This document shows positions 33,602 through 42,687 of a stretch of 64,000 nt of DNA, one piece after another; positions within the stretch are counted from its first letter, which is position 1; every line of letters begins with the position of its first letter. The notes beneath the pieces were generated by a model. That model ran no database searches. It worked only from the letters and a program-made list of their open reading frames with translations, and was not told the DNA's origin. Source of the stretch: Pseudomonas sp. H1h (GTDB lineage Bacteria; Pseudomonadota; Gammaproteobacteria; Pseudomonadales; Pseudomonadaceae); contig NZ_AYMJ01000031.1 in the NCBI RefSeq assembly GCF_000633255.1, positions 124,001 to 188,000 on the forward strand. Reading direction: 5' to 3'. The position numbers and the translations under genes were made by a program.

Positions 33602-34195
33602 CTACGCCGCTTCCGCCGCCAACGCCGCCATCACGGTCGGCCGTCGCTCAATCCGTGCCTGAAACCGCGCCAGCGCCGGCCACTGCTCCAGCTCAATCCC
33701 GAACAACCCGGCCCAGCGCAGCACCACAAACAGCAGCGCATCGGCCACGCTGAAGCCGCCCGGCAGCAAATAATCCTGCTGCTCCAGCACCGCGACCAAT
33801 ACCGCAAAACGCTTGAACAACTTCTCCTTGATCACCTCGGCCGGCATGCGCTCGTCGAACAGGGCGCCAAGTCCGCCATGGATCTCGCTCGAGACGAAGT
33901 TCAGCCACTCCTGCAAGCGCACCCGCTCGAAACTGCCCGGCACCGGGGCCAGCCCCGATTGCGGTTGCAGATCCGCCAGATACTGCAGGATTGCCGGGCC
34001 TTCGGTCAGCATCGCGCCGTTGTCCAGTTGCAGGGCCGCAACATAACCCTTGGGATTGATCGTGAGGAAGTCTTCGCCACTGGCAGTGCGCTTGCTGCGG
34101 TTGTCGACACGGATCAACACGAAGGGCAGTTTCAGTTCACGCAACACAATGTGCGGCGCCAGCGAACAGGCTTGCGGGGCGTAATACAGCTTCAT
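33602..34195 (-). CDS. Glutathione S-transferase family protein
   Basis: The 197-residue protein begins MKLYYAPQACSLAPHIVLRE, the thioredoxin-like domain of beta/theta GSTs with Cys10 or Ser11 as likely thiolate-stabilising residue. GAMLTEGPAILQYLADL near 58 gives the glutathione-binding E-[ST] turn, and a helical C-terminal domain follows (FSVADALLFVVLRW near 148). The substrate is unknown. It diverges from a LysR gene that may control it. Confidence 0.9.
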   Translation of the reverse strand: MKLYYAPQACSLAPHIVLRELKLPFVLIRVDNRSKRTASGEDFLTINPKGYVAALQLDNGAMLTEGPAILQYLADLQPQSGLAPVPGSFERVRLQEWLNFVSSEIHGGLGALFDERMPAEVIKEKLFKRFAVLVAVLEQQDYLLPGGFSVADALLFVVLRWAGLFGIELEQWPALARFQARIERRPTVMAALAAEAA

Positions 34196-34294
34196 CGGCA
34201 GCTCTCTGGTGAGGATTTGGCGCCAGTGTCATAGTGCAGCGTTCGCTCGGTAAAATTAATCTTTCAGAAAGCAGCCATAAGGACAGCTACTGGC

Positions 34295-35185
34295 ATGATG
34301 AACCTGATGCATTGGCGGCTGGTAGTCGCCGTGGCCGATCACGGCAACATCACTCGCGCTGCCGAACGGGTCGGCATGACGCAGTCCGGCGCCAGCCAGG
34401 CCCTGGCGTTGATGGAAGAAACCCTGGGTGTGCAACTGTTCAGCCGCGAAAGCCGCCAGACCCTGCCCACCGCCATCGGCCTGCCGGTGATCGAACAAGC
34501 GCGGCTGATGCTCGGTGCGCTGGAGACCATTCGCCAGACCGTCGACAGCGTGCGCCCGATGCTGCGCGGGACAATTCGTCTGGCGAGTTTTCCCATGGTC
34601 CTGGCGAGTTTTCTGCCGCCGCTGCTACGCCAGTTCAATCGCCTGTACCCGGGCATCGAAGTGGTAGCGCTGGAGGTCAGCGACGACGAGGTCGAAACCC
34701 TGTTGGCGGCCGGTCTGGTAGATGTCGGCGTGGTGCTCAACCCAACACCTGAGCGCAATGCCGGGCCGTTGGGGCGCGATGCCTGGGTCGCGGTGGTGCC
34801 GGCGGGGCACCCGCTCGCACTGCGAGGAACCGGGCAGGGCGTGAGCTTGCAAGAGTTGGCGGCGTTGCCGTTTGTGCTGGCCACCGGCGGTTGCTCGACC
34901 AATGCCCGCAGCCTCGCCGCCAGTGCCGGGTTGCAGTTGCAGGATGTGCGGGTCGAGGTGCGCGAATGGAACAGCGCTTTCACCCTGGTGCGGGAAAACC
35001 TCGGCGTGAGCCTGGTGCCGGAAATGACCTTGCCGGCTGACAGACAAGGGCTGCGAGTCATTGCTCTGACGCCACCCATCGAACGGGTGTTTTCGTTGGT
35101 GCTGCCAGCGGGACAGACGCCCTCACCGGCGGTGCAGGCCTTGATGGACCTGCTGGCGGATACGGCTCGCGCAACCGCGCGCTGA
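34295..35185 (+). CDS. LysR-family transcriptional regulator
   Basis: The 296-residue protein has an N-terminal LysR helix-turn-helix (about 3-62: VAVADHGNITRAAERVGMTQ) and a type-2 periplasmic-binding-like effector domain (about 90-290). The divergent GST gene, 99 bp away, is the obvious target candidate. The ligand is unknown. Confidence 0.87.
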   Translation: MMNLMHWRLVVAVADHGNITRAAERVGMTQSGASQALALMEETLGVQLFSRESRQTLPTAIGLPVIEQARLMLGALETIRQTVDSVRPMLRGTIRLASFPMVLASFLPPLLRQFNRLYPGIEVVALEVSDDEVETLLAAGLVDVGVVLNPTPERNAGPLGRDAWVAVVPAGHPLALRGTGQGVSLQELAALPFVLATGGCSTNARSLAASAGLQLQDVRVEVREWNSAFTLVRENLGVSLVPEMTLPADRQGLRVIALTPPIERVFSLVLPAGQTPSPAVQALMDLLADTARATAR

Positions 35186-35593
35186 ACCGATTCTTGTGCA
35201 AAAAGTGCCAGATACTGGCCGACTAGTGGCCTTGCGCAAGGCTTTGCGCTGGCTATGCTGAGCTGTAACTAACTATGTCGACCGTCATCTGTTAGCCGTG
35301 ATTTCAACGCTGCCAGAGTGCGCAATCAAAGGCACCGGACACTGAACCAACAAGGAGCCTGTTTTACATGGAAGTTCTTCTGCACGTTAGGGCTGGCCCG
35401 CTCGCGGGCTATCAAGAGAAGGATGTCTTGATTAGAGCGTCGCTGCATGGACTCTCCGATTAAACGTCATTTATCACCTGACAACTTCCTCCTGTGGAGG
35501 AATGCGTGTGCCTGTTCTGTGGAACGTAGTGGTGGATTCTGAAAGACCCGAACTTTCATCAAATCAAAAGACCGCGCGGAAGGTGATACAACC
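35186..35593 (+). other. 408-bp leader before the BdlA-like gene
   Basis: The gap is long for this compact genome. It contains a Shine-Dalgarno-preceded 31-codon frame (35368-35463) and, after it, a GGAGG followed by a second possible short frame opening at GTG 35508 that runs out of frame into the downstream gene. No terminator or tRNA was seen. A regulated leader is possible. Confidence 0.45.
35368..35463 (+). CDS. Possible 31-residue leader peptide
   Basis: ATG 35368 is preceded by CAAGGAG at a good distance and opens MEVLLHVRAGPLAGYQEKDV followed by LIRASLHGLSD, then TAA. I do not recognise it. It may be a small protein or a leader peptide for the chemoreceptor gene that starts 130 bp later. 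Support rests only on the ribosome-binding site and frame. Confidence 0.4.
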   Translation: MEVLLHVRAGPLAGYQEKDVLIRASLHGLSD

Positions 35594-36913
35594 ATGTTCA
35601 ACCTACATCACAAGGCTGACCTGCAGGAAATCGAGCGTTTCAGCTGCGCCTTGACCGAAGCCAACGCCAGGCTCGAAGCGATCAGCCGCTCGATGGCGAT
35701 GATCGAATTCACGCCCGAAGGCATTGTTCTGGATGCCAACGAAAACTTCTGCAAGACCATGGGCTACAGCGCCGAGGAAGTACGTGGCAAACATCACCGG
35801 GTGTTTTGTGAGGAAGCGTTTTACCGCAGCGAGGAATACGCCAGGTTGTGGCGTGACCTGGCGCGGGGTGAACCGATCAGCGGGACGTTTCTGCGCTTGA
35901 ACAAATCCGGCAAGGAGATCTGGCTCGAAGCCAGCTACATGCCGGTGTATGGCCCGGATAAACAAGTCAAAAGTGTGATCAAAGTGGCGGCGGACATCAC
36001 TGCACGGATCAACAAAGAGCACGAAGAAGAAAGCATGCTGGCGGCGATCAGTCGTTCGATGGCGGTGATCGAGTTCACCCCGGATGGCAACGTGATTACC
36101 GCCAACGACAACTTTCTCAAAACGATGCAGTACTCGCTCAACGAAATCGTCGGCCATCACCACAGCATGTTTTGCCACCGTTCCGAAGCCGAATCTGCGC
36201 AATACAAGGCGTTCTGGGCATCGCTCAATCGCGGCGAATATCACTCGCACCGTTTCGAACGCAAGAACAAGTCCGGGCAGATGGTCTACCTCGAAGCCTC
36301 GTACAACCCGCTGTTCGACACCAAGGGCCGCTTGTACAAAGTGGTCAAGTTCGCCAGCGACATCACCAGCCAGATGACCACGTTGCAAAACGCCGCGGAA
36401 TCGGCCCACAGCACCTCGGTACAGAACGACGCCTGCGCGCAAAAAGGCTCACAGGTGGTGCAGCAAACCGTGCAGATCATTCAGGACATTTCCCGCGACC
36501 TCAATGAAGCGGCGCTGAGCATCGATGCGGTGAGCAAGCAGTCAGACATCATTGGCACCATCGTCCAGACCATTCGCGGGATTGCCGACCAGACCAACCT
36601 GCTGGCACTCAACGCCGCCATCGAAGCGGCCAGGGCCGGTGAGCATGGGCGCGGGTTTGCCGTGGTCGCGGATGAGGTGCGCAGCCTTGCGGCACGCACC
36701 AGCCAGGCGACGCTGGAGATTGTCGAAGTGGTGCGCAAAAACCATGACCTGTCGCTGAGCGCGGTGTCGAGCATGCAATCGAGCCTGAGCCGCACCGGGT
36801 TGGGTGTGGAACTGGCGAATGAGGCGGGGGAGGTGATCCTGGAGATTCAGCAGGGATCACGGCACGTGGTGGATGCGATCGGGCAGTTCAATGCGACGCT
36901 GCAGCTGAACTAG
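35594..36913 (+). CDS. Soluble PAS-PAS chemoreceptor (BdlA-like)
   Basis: The 439-residue protein lacks membrane segments. Two PAS domains (about 25-140 and 147-262) show the same opening, SMAMIEFTPEGIVLDANENF and SMAVIEFTPDGNVITANDNF, and the same FCEEAFYRSEEY / FCHRSEAESAQY part, so they arose by duplication. A methyl-accepting signalling domain follows with the hairpin tip RGIADQTNLLALNAAIEAA. This layout is that of BdlA, which controls biofilm dispersal in P. aeruginosa, and of cytosolic Aer-like receptors. Whether it binds haem or FAD is unknown. The start at 35594 follows a GGAAGG. Confidence 0.85.
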   Translation: MFNLHHKADLQEIERFSCALTEANARLEAISRSMAMIEFTPEGIVLDANENFCKTMGYSAEEVRGKHHRVFCEEAFYRSEEYARLWRDLARGEPISGTFLRLNKSGKEIWLEASYMPVYGPDKQVKSVIKVAADITARINKEHEEESMLAAISRSMAVIEFTPDGNVITANDNFLKTMQYSLNEIVGHHHSMFCHRSEAESAQYKAFWASLNRGEYHSHRFERKNKSGQMVYLEASYNPLFDTKGRLYKVVKFASDITSQMTTLQNAAESAHSTSVQNDACAQKGSQVVQQTVQIIQDISRDLNEAALSIDAVSKQSDIIGTIVQTIRGIADQTNLLALNAAIEAARAGEHGRGFAVVADEVRSLAARTSQATLEIVEVVRKNHDLSLSAVSSMQSSLSRTGLGVELANEAGEVILEIQQGSRHVVDAIGQFNATLQLN

Positions 36914-36927
36914 CTGCAACGCATAAA

Positions 36928-37016
36928 TGTGGGAGCGGGCTTGCTCGCGAATGCGGTGTATCAGTGACATTTGTACCGATTGACACACCGCATTCGCGAG
37001 CAAGCCCGCTCCCACA
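36928..37016. repeat. REPIN downstream of the BdlA-like gene
   Basis: Two complete inverted REP cores around a loop with GCGGTGTATCAG, nearly identical to that at 2945-3033, showing recent spread of one REPIN type. Confidence 0.9.
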
Positions 37017-37039
37017 TTGGTTGCTGCGCAATCTTCAGA

Positions 37040-37603
37040 TCAAAGCGCGGCGAGAAATTTGTCCGCCAGCTTGTCACTGTCCTTGACGTCATTGACGTTC
37101 GCTTTGTCCGACTGCGCCAGCTGCATCTTGTCCTGCAAGCGCTGGGCGATCTCTTTGCCGACGGCCAGTTGTTTCTCCGGCGGCATGGCCTGGATGTCTT
37201 CCTCGGTAATGCCCATGTCCTTGAGGATGCTGTCGCGCAGACGCTGTTCCGGCGACTTGCTCATGTAGTCCTTGAACGCGTCGGTAGCCGAGGTGCCGGT
37301 GGTGCTGCCGGCAGCCGTGGCGTCGGTGGTTTGCAAACCAACACGGGTCTTGGCGAATGCCTCATCGACGTTGTCGCTGATGCGCGCGGCGGCGGCGACC
37401 TGTTGGGTGGCGATCTGCGTGGCCGAATCCTGCACCTTGGACGTTGCATCGGTGGCTTGTGACTGGGCCTGATTCTGCATCGATTGCAGCATGGCGCCGT
37501 GCAGGCCGCTTTGCAGGCCGGCAGCGGCGGTCGTGGTCGCATCTTCCGCCAGTCGCTTGGGCAGGTGGATGAGTTGCTGCTGTTTTGCACTGACCAACAT
37601 CAT
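37040..37603 (-). CDS. Conserved hypothetical protein, 187 residues
   Basis: The product is Ala/Thr/Gln-rich in the first two-thirds (LQSGLHGAMLQSMQNQAQSQ near 30) and ends with a compact helical segment, SPEQRLRDSILKDMGITEED followed by IQAMPPEKQLAVGKEIAQRL. That C-terminal segment is familiar from other Pseudomonas proteins of unknown function, including some secreted ones. No signal peptide or membrane helix is present. The start is one of two adjacent ATG codons with AGG upstream. No function can be assigned. Confidence 0.7.
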   Translation of the reverse strand: MMLVSAKQQQLIHLPKRLAEDATTTAAAGLQSGLHGAMLQSMQNQAQSQATDATSKVQDSATQIATQQVAAAARISDNVDEAFAKTRVGLQTTDATAAGSTTGTSATDAFKDYMSKSPEQRLRDSILKDMGITEEDIQAMPPEKQLAVGKEIAQRLQDKMQLAQSDKANVNDVKDSDKLADKFLAAL

Positions 37604-37756
37604 GATGAGGACCTATGAATAATTGCTGACGGGCGTATCAGAGCAATTACCGTGCCTTTCATGAATATCCTTTTGTTTCAATGGGTTGGATGTTTTACGC
37701 GTTAGGTGCAGCGGTCATCCCTTGCCGTCGGGCGGCAGAGGATGACCGCGCGGCCG

Positions 37757-39181
37757 TCAGCGATGGGCAATGTTTTCCAGTGCCAGGTTGCGCGTGCGCG
37801 GGCCAAAGTAGCCGATGGTCAGCATCACGATCAGCATGCTGCTGACGATGAACGCCAGCACCCCGGGCGTGCCAAAGTGGTCGAGGAACATCCCGATCAG
37901 CAGGCTGCTGAATACCGTCGACAAGCGGCTGAACGAATAGCAGAACCCCACCGCCCGCGCACGGATGTTGGTCGGGAACAATTCGCTCTGGTACGAGTGG
38001 TAACTGAAGCTCAGCCAGGCGTTGCAGAAGGTGATCATCACGCCGCAGAAGATCAGGCCGAAGGCACTGGTCTGCAACGCAAACAAAGTGCCGAAGGTCA
38101 TGGCACCGAGAGCCGAGCCGACGATCTGCCACTTGTTCTCGAAACGATTGGCGAACTTCACGAACAGCAATGGCCCGAGCGGGTAGGCGAGGGTGATGAT
38201 GAACGCGTACATCAGGCTGTGGGTGACGCTGACACCTTGCCCCGAGAGCAACGCCGGCAGCCAGTTGCCGAAGCCGAAGAAACCGATGGCCTGGAACACG
38301 TGAAAGACGATCAGCATCAATGCCCGACGCCGATACGGTGGCTGCCAGATATCAGCGAAACGGCCTTTGCCCTCAACGTCGACGGGTACTGCTTCGGGGG
38401 CGTCCAGCGGTTGGCGGTGATCTTTCTCGCAGCGTGCTTCGATGTCGTCGAGAATGCGTTTTGCTTCATCGAACCGGCCATGTTGCGCCAGCCAGCGCGG
38501 TGACTCCGGCAGACGCTTGCGCAGCCACCAGATGAACAGCGCAAACACCGCGCTCGCCAGCACCACCCAACGCCAGCCCGAGACGCCGAACGGCGCCTGC
38601 GGCACCAGCCACCACGACATCAACGCCACCGCCGGCACTGACAGAAACTGCACAAAAAAGGCAAAGGCAAACGCCGAGCTGCGCATGCGTTTGGGGACCA
38701 GTTCCGAGAGGTAGGCGTCGATGGTCACCAGCTCGATACCGAGGCCGATGCCCACCAGAAACCGCATGCAGATGATCCCCGGCGCCGAGCTTTGAATGCC
38801 CATCAGCACTGTGGCGACCGTGTACCAGACCAGCGCAAAGGTGAAGATCGCGCGCCGGCCGAAACGATCGGCCAGCGGGCTGAGCAGGCTGGCGCCAAGG
38901 AACAGGCCAAGGAAGGTCGCCGAGGCAAACGCCGCCTGATCGGAAAAACCGAACACGCCCTGATTGCCGGTGGCGAAGATCCCGTCACGGATCAGCCCGG
39001 GACTGATGTAGGCGGTCTGGAACAGGTCATAGAGTTCGAAGAAACCGCCAATCGACAACAGCGCCACCAGCCGCCAGATCGTGGCGACGGCAGGGAGGCG
39101 GTCGATGCGGGCGGAAATCTCGGCGGCGCGTATCGGGTCGATGCCGTCGCGTTGCGCGGCGGCGGGGGCGTGAGCAGTCAT
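37757..39181 (-). CDS. MFS transporter (metabolite:H+ symporter family)
   Basis: The 474-residue inner-membrane protein has 12 predicted helices. Sugar/organic-acid symporter motifs are present: GASLLSPLADRFGRRAIFTF near 90 (the loop 2-3 GxxxDRxGRR motif), RFLVGIGLGIELVTIDAYLSELVPKRMRS near 125-153 split over two motifs, and LPESPRWL near 205. The start at 39181 opens MTAHAPAAAQRDGIDP; a GTG 54 bases earlier would add a doubtful extension. Substrate is unknown. It is followed by a long charged central loop and stands alone. Confidence 0.87.
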   Translation of the reverse strand: MTAHAPAAAQRDGIDPIRAAEISARIDRLPAVATIWRLVALLSIGGFFELYDLFQTAYISPGLIRDGIFATGNQGVFGFSDQAAFASATFLGLFLGASLLSPLADRFGRRAIFTFALVWYTVATVLMGIQSSAPGIICMRFLVGIGLGIELVTIDAYLSELVPKRMRSSAFAFAFFVQFLSVPAVALMSWWLVPQAPFGVSGWRWVVLASAVFALFIWWLRKRLPESPRWLAQHGRFDEAKRILDDIEARCEKDHRQPLDAPEAVPVDVEGKGRFADIWQPPYRRRALMLIVFHVFQAIGFFGFGNWLPALLSGQGVSVTHSLMYAFIITLAYPLGPLLFVKFANRFENKWQIVGSALGAMTFGTLFALQTSAFGLIFCGVMITFCNAWLSFSYHSYQSELFPTNIRARAVGFCYSFSRLSTVFSSLLIGMFLDHFGTPGVLAFIVSSMLIVMLTIGYFGPRTRNLALENIAHR

Positions 39182-39307
39182 GGGGCTGATCCATTTTTTA
39201 TTGATGGAAAAGCTTAGCCTGCTACCGGAGTTCACGGATTGTGAATATCGGCGGTTTGCCGCGAAGAACCGCCGATTTCTTGCAAAAACCGTTTAGCCAT
39301 TAACGAT

Positions 39308-39748
39308 TTATGCCGCGGCGGCGGAATCGGGCAGCGCCGAAGCCGGCAAGCCGAAGACGCGATCGAACAGCCAGTTGAAGGCGAACGTGTAGCACGGGAT
39401 GAAGATGATCAGCGCCAGGTCCAGCAGGAACGCCTGCACCAGACTGATGTTCATCCACCAGGCGATCAGCGGGATCAGGAACACGATCAGCGTCAGTTGG
39501 AAACCGACCGCATGGGCGATGCGCCGTTTGACTGTGCGCGTGCGCGACGGCTGGCGGCTTTCCCAATGCTCGAACAGCGAGGTGTAGATGAAATTCCAGG
39601 TCACGGCGATGGTGGTGATGATCACCGCCAGCGGCCCGGTGCTGCCGGGCGAGGTGCCGGACAACAGCGCCAGGCCGAGGGCGGAGAAGGTCATGCCGAT
39701 CACTTCGTAAAGCGACACATAGACCAGTTTGCGTTTGACGCCTTGCAT
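39308..39748 (-). CDS. PACE-family efflux transporter (first copy)
   Basis: The 146-residue membrane protein has four helices arranged as two tandem bacterial transmembrane pair domains. PACE signatures are the N-terminal SLYEVIG with the conserved Glu, WNFIYTSLFEHWE near 52, and the second-half PLIAWWMNISLVQAFLLDLA. PACE proteins such as AceI export biocides like chlorhexidine or short diamines. ATG 39748 has GAGG upstream and matches the usual MQGVKRKLVYV start. It diverges from a LysR gene (39869) that probably controls it. Confidence 0.9.
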   Translation of the reverse strand: MQGVKRKLVYVSLYEVIGMTFSALGLALLSGTSPGSTGPLAVIITTIAVTWNFIYTSLFEHWESRQPSRTRTVKRRIAHAVGFQLTLIVFLIPLIAWWMNISLVQAFLLDLALIIFIPCYTFAFNWLFDRVFGLPASALPDSAAAA

Positions 39749-39868
39749 GCGGATTTGCCTCTGTCTTGACATCGATGGCCGGCGGGACTGGCGGAGGCGG
39801 CGAAAGATAGCTTCAATAGTGGTGACAGAAAAAGTCAGTAGCTTTCAGTTTTGGTGATAGGTGGTGGT

Positions 39869-40741
39869 GTGAATTTCAACAGTGACAGCATCGAATTGTT
39901 TCTCGCGGTGATCGAGCGCGGCTCGTTTTCCTCCGCTGCCCGAGCGCTGGGCCGGGTGCCGTCGGCCGTCAGCATGGGCATCGGCAATCTGGAGGCCGAA
40001 CTCGGTTATCCGCTGTTCGACCGCAGCCATCGCGAACCGCAGCCGACGGCCATGGCGCTGTCACTGGTGCCCCATGCGCGGCTGATTGCCGAGCAGCTCA
40101 AGCAGCTGCAAGTGCACGCGGTGGAGTTATCGCTGGGGCTGGAGAGCAAGTTGTCGATCGGTGTGGTCGCAGACATCGACCGCCGCCGCTTGCTCACCGC
40201 GATCAAGGTGATCTGCGAGCGCCATCCGCTGCTCGACATCGAAGTGCTGACCGCTCCGCAGGACGACGTGCTGGCGATGCTGCACAGTGGCCGCGTCAGC
40301 GTCTGCCTGGCGTTCGCCGGCTTGAGCATGAACGTGCTGGAGCGTTTTCAGTTTGTCGGCAGCGAACGGATGATCGCCACCCTGGCGGCGGACAGTCCGT
40401 TGTTGCAGGGGCAGGATCTGTTTCTCGAGGACCTGGTGCACGTGCGGCAGATCTTCGTCGCCAGCCGTGACCTGCCGATCAGCGAAACCCGGCCGCTGGT
40501 GGCCGAATCCCACTGGCGCACCGACACTCTGGAGGCGGCGCTGGAGATGGTCGAGGCGGGGCTGGGCTGGGGCAATTTCCCGCTGTCGGTGGTGCAGCCA
40601 TGGCTGGACAGCGGGCGTTTGAAACGACTGAATTTCCGCAACATCGAGAACGGGTTGGTGCTGCCGGTGCATGCGGTGTGGCTCAAGAGCCAGCCGCTGC
40701 AGAAAGGCGCTTTGGCCCTCGTCGACATGCTCAGCCACTGA
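39869..40741 (+). CDS. LysR-family regulator next to PACE gene 1
   Basis: The 290-residue protein has a LysR helix-turn-helix (IELFLAVIERGSFSSAARAL near 7-26) and an effector domain. The GTG start at 39869 has a GGTGGT upstream. Divergence from the PACE gene, 120 bp away, suggests it senses the exported compound. An equivalent LysR lies beside the second PACE gene (52305-53159). Confidence 0.86.
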   Translation: MNFNSDSIELFLAVIERGSFSSAARALGRVPSAVSMGIGNLEAELGYPLFDRSHREPQPTAMALSLVPHARLIAEQLKQLQVHAVELSLGLESKLSIGVVADIDRRRLLTAIKVICERHPLLDIEVLTAPQDDVLAMLHSGRVSVCLAFAGLSMNVLERFQFVGSERMIATLAADSPLLQGQDLFLEDLVHVRQIFVASRDLPISETRPLVAESHWRTDTLEAALEMVEAGLGWGNFPLSVVQPWLDSGRLKRLNFRNIENGLVLPVHAVWLKSQPLQKGALALVDMLSH

Positions 40742-40758
40742 GCCCACGCAGAGCCCAT

Positions 40759-40847
40759 TGTGGGAGCGGGTTTGCTCGCGAATGCGGTGTGCCAGATAAG
40801 CAAATGCCAGCTGACACGACGCCTTCGCGAGCAAGCCCGCTCCCACA
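40759..40847. repeat. REPIN between convergent LysR and gntR genes
   Basis: Two inverted cores (left one with GGTTTG in place of GGCTTG) around a loop ending GACGCCTTCGCG. Confidence 0.88.
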
Positions 40848-40897
40848 GGGGTTGGGTTTCAACCCGGCATTTGTGACCACCACGGGGATTTCAGAGG

Positions 40898-41929
40898 TCA
40901 GGTGCTTTCACGGACTTTCAGTTCAAAGCCCATGTCTTCCACCGGACGTGCAACATTGTTGCCCGCCATCAACGTCAGCATCTGCTCTGCCGCGCGCCGG
41001 CCGATCGCCTCTCGTGGGGTATTGATGCTACTCAGGCGCGGCACCATGTGTTCGGACATCGGCAAGTCGTTGAAGCCGAGGATCGCCACCTGTTCGGGGA
41101 TCTTGATCCCGTTGCGCAGCGCTTCGAGCAGGGCACCCTGCGCGAGGTCGTCGTTACCAAAGAAGATCGCATCGACGTCCGGATGCGCCGCCAGCAGTTG
41201 CAGGAACAGCTCACCGCCCAATCCCACCGACGATGAACGCGGGGTCAGCACTTCCAGGTCCGGGTCATAGCGACCGGCCTTCTGCAGGGCTTTGCGGAAA
41301 CCCTCGCCGCGCAACAAAGTGCGCTGATCGAGTTGTGCGCCAATGTAGGCCAGACGCTTGCGCCCTCGGGAGAGCAAATGTTCGGCGGCCGTTTCACCGG
41401 CGCTGAGCTGGGAGAACCCCACGCAGTTCACTCCGGCGGCGCTGTCCAGTTCCATCATGTACACGCAGGGAATGTTGCTGGCCTCGATCATCCGCCGCGA
41501 ACTTTCCGTGCGATCAAACCCGGTCAGCAGCAAACCACGTGGCTGATAAGCCATGTAGTTGCGCAGCAGGTTTTCTTCTTCATCACGCGAATAGTGGAAG
41601 TTGCCGATCAGCACTTCGAAGCCCTTGGGCGTGAGCACCCGATGAATGGCTTCCAGCGTATCGATAAACAACAGGTTGGACAGCGACGGCACTAACACCA
41701 CCACCGAATGGCTCTGCGCCGAGGCCAGCGCGCGGGCGGCCGGGTTGACCACGTAGTTGAGTTCGAGTGCGGCTTTCTGGACTTTTTCCACCAGTTCGGT
41801 GGCCACGGTGCTGACCCCACGCAAGGCGCGGGAGGCGGTAATCGGACTGACACCGGCGAGGCGAGCAACTTCATTGAGGGTGGGACGGCCGGTGGTGCGG
41901 GTATTTTTATCGTTTTTAGGGGTGGTCAT
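40898..41929 (-). CDS. gntR: GntR, LacI-family repressor of gluconate genes
   Basis: GntR represses gluconate uptake and kinase genes and is released by gluconate or 6-phosphogluconate. The 343-residue protein has a LacI helix-turn-helix (TLNEVARLAGVSPITASRAL near 19-38, with the hinge helix NPAARALAS near 66) and a sugar-binding domain with IGNFHYSRDEEENL near 110. ATG 41929 matches the usual start MTTPKNDKN; an earlier ATG adds five residues. It diverges from gntK, and an operator lies 30 bp before it, suggesting autoregulation. Confidence 0.92.
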   Translation of the reverse strand: MTTPKNDKNTRTTGRPTLNEVARLAGVSPITASRALRGVSTVATELVEKVQKAALELNYVVNPAARALASAQSHSVVVLVPSLSNLLFIDTLEAIHRVLTPKGFEVLIGNFHYSRDEEENLLRNYMAYQPRGLLLTGFDRTESSRRMIEASNIPCVYMMELDSAAGVNCVGFSQLSAGETAAEHLLSRGRKRLAYIGAQLDQRTLLRGEGFRKALQKAGRYDPDLEVLTPRSSSVGLGGELFLQLLAAHPDVDAIFFGNDDLAQGALLEALRNGIKIPEQVAILGFNDLPMSEHMVPRLSSINTPREAIGRRAAEQMLTLMAGNNVARPVEDMGFELKVREST

Positions 41930-41958
41930 CGGGCGGCTTGCCAAACAAAAATCAAGGC

Positions 41959-41972
41959 ACTAAGGTAGCGCT
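41959..41972. promoter_or_regulatory. GntR operator 1 (gntR side)
   Basis: ACTAAGGTAGCGCT matches at every specified base the AC-N-AAG-N-TAGCGCT form reported for P. aeruginosa GntR. It lies 30 bp before gntR. Confidence 0.75.
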
Positions 41973-42110
41973 GTCCTGATGCAGCTGCAAATGCGTAAGC
42001 GAGGTCCTGCCTGATCCTCGCTTTTTGGCGTTGGGCGAAAACCTGCTGCAACCCAAAAAAACGACAAGAAGGCGTCGGCAACTTCTGCCTGTGCACTAGA
42101 GTCATAGCTA

Positions 42111-42124
42111 GCAAAGGTAGCGCT
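42111..42124. promoter_or_regulatory. GntR operator 2 (gntK side)
   Basis: GCAAAGGTAGCGCT differs from the reported GntR form only at the first base. It lies 22 bp before gntK, next to or over the promoter. Confidence 0.72.
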
Positions 42125-42145
42125 GTCTGCGCGCTGAGGTGTTAT

Positions 42146-42679
42146 ATGAGTCATCCCATCACCGCCCTGGTCATCATGGGCGTTGCCGGTTGCGGCAAGA
42201 CGTGCGTCAGCGAGGCCTTGTGCCAATTGAGCGGCGCCACTGCCATTGAAGGCGATACTTTTCATCCGGCCGCCAACATCGAAAAGATGAGCGCGGGGAT
42301 CCCCCTGAACGACGAAGACCGTGCCGGCTGGCTCGACAGCCTGTGCGTTGAATTGCGTCGTGTCGATGCGCTGGGCGAGCGTCCGGTGCTGACCTGCTCG
42401 GCCCTCAAACACAGTTATCGCGAAGTGCTGCGCAGTGCCTTGCCGGGCCTGGGCTTCGTGTTTCTTGAGCTGACCCCGGAAGTGGCCGCTGACCGCGTGT
42501 CCCATCGTCCGGGCCACTTCATGCCGGCTACGTTGATCGAAAGCCAGTTCGCCACGCTTGAATCGCCGGTCGGCGAGCCGCTGACCCTGGCGCTGAATGC
42601 GTCGATCCACAGCGTCGATGAGCTGGCGTCCCAGGCGCACGTCTGGTGGCAGGCCCATGGTCTGAAACAGGCGGTATGA
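42146..42679 (+). CDS. gntK: Gluconokinase
   Basis: GntK phosphorylates gluconate to 6-phosphogluconate, feeding Edd. The 177-residue P-loop kinase has Walker A GVAGCGKTCVSEAL near 12, EGDTFHPAANIEKMSAGIPL near 38 (substrate region), LTCSALKHSYREVLR near 84 and the lid-type HRPGHFMPATLIESQFATLE near 120. GAGG precedes the start. It lies between two GntR-type operators and forms a transcript with gntP. Confidence 0.95.
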   Translation: MSHPITALVIMGVAGCGKTCVSEALCQLSGATAIEGDTFHPAANIEKMSAGIPLNDEDRAGWLDSLCVELRRVDALGERPVLTCSALKHSYREVLRSALPGLGFVFLELTPEVAADRVSHRPGHFMPATLIESQFATLESPVGEPLTLALNASIHSVDELASQAHVWWQAHGLKQAV

Positions 42680-42687
42680 GTGTGTTG

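Noticed and set aside
35508..35660. Second short frame in the BdlA-like leader opening at GTG 35508
   Set aside because: It overlaps the receptor start out of frame and depends on a rare start. I keep it only as a remark on the leader, not as a gene.
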